A DNA stretch of 42,123 nt from an uncultured Pedobacter sp. (GTDB taxonomy: Bacteria > Bacteroidota > Bacteroidia > Sphingobacteriales > Sphingobacteriaceae): assembly GCF_946479715.1 (NCBI RefSeq), contig NZ_CAMLHF010000019.1:1-42123 (forward strand), given 5' to 3'. This document shows positions 41,412 to 42,123 of this stretch, piece after piece. Every line of letters starts with the position of its first letter. The stretch's first letter is position 1. The notes beneath the pieces were generated by a model. That model searched no databases and was not told where the DNA came from. It was given only the letters and a program-made list of their open reading frames with translations. The position numbers were made by a program, and so were the translations under genes.

Positions 41412-42123
41412 AAGAGAAGTTGATATTGCTGTAATTTCCGACGTTCATCTTGGAACTTATGGCTGTCACGCTAAAGAATTGTTAAAATACCTTAAAAGCA
41501 TTAAACCTAAAATGCTGGTGCTGAACGGCGACATCATAGATGTATGGCAGTTTAGTAAAAGATACTGGCCCGAAACCCACATGAAGGTCGTTCGAAAACT
41601 AATGAAATTTGTAGTAGAGGGCGTTCCTGTGTATTATTTAACAGGGAATCATGATGAACTGCTGAGAAAATTTGCCGACATGCATTTAGGTGCATTCCAC
41701 CTTCAAAATAAGCTGATACTGGAACTCGATGGAAAAAAGGCATGGTTCTTTCATGGTGATGTTTTTGATGTAACCATGCAGCATTCTAAATGGCTTGCCA
41801 AGCTAGGCGCAGTAGGGTACGATACATTAATCTTAATAAATAGTTTTGTGAACTGGTGCCTTACTTCTATAGGAAGCGAGAAGATGAGTTTCTCTAAAAA
41901 GATAAAAGCCAAGTTTAAAGATGCGGTCAAATTCATCAATAAGTTTGAGTACACCGCTGCAGAACTTGCAGTAGAGAAAGGTTACCAGTATGTGGTCTGC
42001 GGACACATTCACCAACCTGAAATGCGTACCATTACCACAGAAGATGGTGAAGTAACTTATCTGAATAGTGGCGACTGGGTCGAAAATTTAACGGCACTTG
42101 AATACTACGATAAAAGCTGGAAG
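41401..42123 (+). CDS. UDP-2,3-diacylglucosamine diphosphatase-like metallophosphoesterase (partial, runs off the end)
   Basis: The first 241 codons of a calcineurin-like phosphoesterase related to LpxH, which cleaves UDP-2,3-diacylglucosamine to lipid X in lipid A synthesis. The metal-site motifs are all present: SDVH at 13-16, NGD at 42-44, GNHD at 82-85, HGD at 118-120 and GHIH at 201-204. A helical insert lies between HGD and GHIH, as in LpxH. The ATG at 41401 follows a GGAGG by three bases. The frame is open to the last base, so the C-terminus is missing. I leave out the gene symbol because several LpxH-like paralogues exist in this phylum. Confidence 0.9.
   Translation, partial: MISKREVDIAVISDVHLGTYGCHAKELLKYLKSIKPKMLVLNGDIIDVWQFSKRYWPETHMKVVRKLMKFVVEGVPVYYLTGNHDELLRKFADMHLGAFHLQNKLILELDGKKAWFFHGDVFDVTMQHSKWLAKLGAVGYDTLILINSFVNWCLTSIGSEKMSFSKKIKAKFKDAVKFINKFEYTAAELAVEKGYQYVVCGHIHQPEMRTITTEDGEVTYLNSGDWVENLTALEYYDKSWK

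Noticed and set aside
1..42123. CRISPR arrays, tRNA, rRNA, insertion sequences or prophage genes
   Set aside because: No spaced direct repeats, RNA gene signatures, transposase or integrase motifs were found in any stretch.

Overview
The window looks like a chromosomal segment of a Bacteroidota species, most likely of the family Sphingobacteriaceae (Pedobacter-like). Reasons: low GC; a nuo operon whose NuoG ends shortly after an Fe-S motif; type IX secretion and gliding genes (gldJ, porV); Bacteroidota domain families (DUF4159, DUF4476, DUF4834); and upstream regions carrying the phylum's -7 promoter motif TAnnTTTG instead of an E. coli-type -10. I see no phage, IS element, CRISPR array, rRNA or tRNA. 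No gene-free stretch exceeds about 210 bases.

Layout. 1-7430: 3' end of nuoG followed by nuoH-I-J-K-L-M-N, the membrane and Fe-S part of respiratory complex I. 7476-11886: same-strand housekeeping genes (DedA protein, pyrophosphatase, CNNM/CBS membrane protein, rsmE, DUF4159, biotin carrier protein), closed by a strong bidirectional terminator. 11940-15422: gldJ (minus) divergent from porV and ispF (plus). 15433-17731: pirin, YceI, a Crp/Fnr regulator and an overlooked 52-aa Cys-rich membrane protein, all minus. 17782-23661: the most interesting part, a compact minus-strand set of esterase, ATP-grasp ligase, YbdK/GCS2 carboxylate-amine ligase, class I glutamine amidotransferase-like protein and a second ligase-like protein that resembles a circularly permuted ATP-grasp, facing a divergent enterochelin-esterase-like gene. 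It reads as a pathway that makes and hydrolyses an unknown small amide or peptide. 23664-27288: NAD(P)-binding protein, a small charged protein, typA and an SDR. 27304-33228: glycan gene cluster (three glycosyltransferases, two methyltransferases, a flippase). 33247-35773: a lipoprotein with duplicated HGQPxHDC motif, a DUF4476 protein, a HAD phosphatase and upp. 35947-42123: uvrB, ywbE, a DUF4834 protein, a large YfhO-like membrane protein, a 30-aa membrane ORF and an LpxH-like phosphoesterase cut by the window end.

How the genes work together. The nuo genes build one proton-pumping enzyme. gldJ and porV belong to the type IX secretion/gliding machinery, but porU, which sits beside them in Flavobacterium, is absent here. 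The glycan cluster has transferases, modifying methyltransferases and an exporter, but no initiating transferase or polymerase in view, so it is either partial or serves an oligosaccharide. The ligase/amidotransferase/esterase cluster is the best candidate for an uncharacterised system; its product cannot be deduced from sequence alone.
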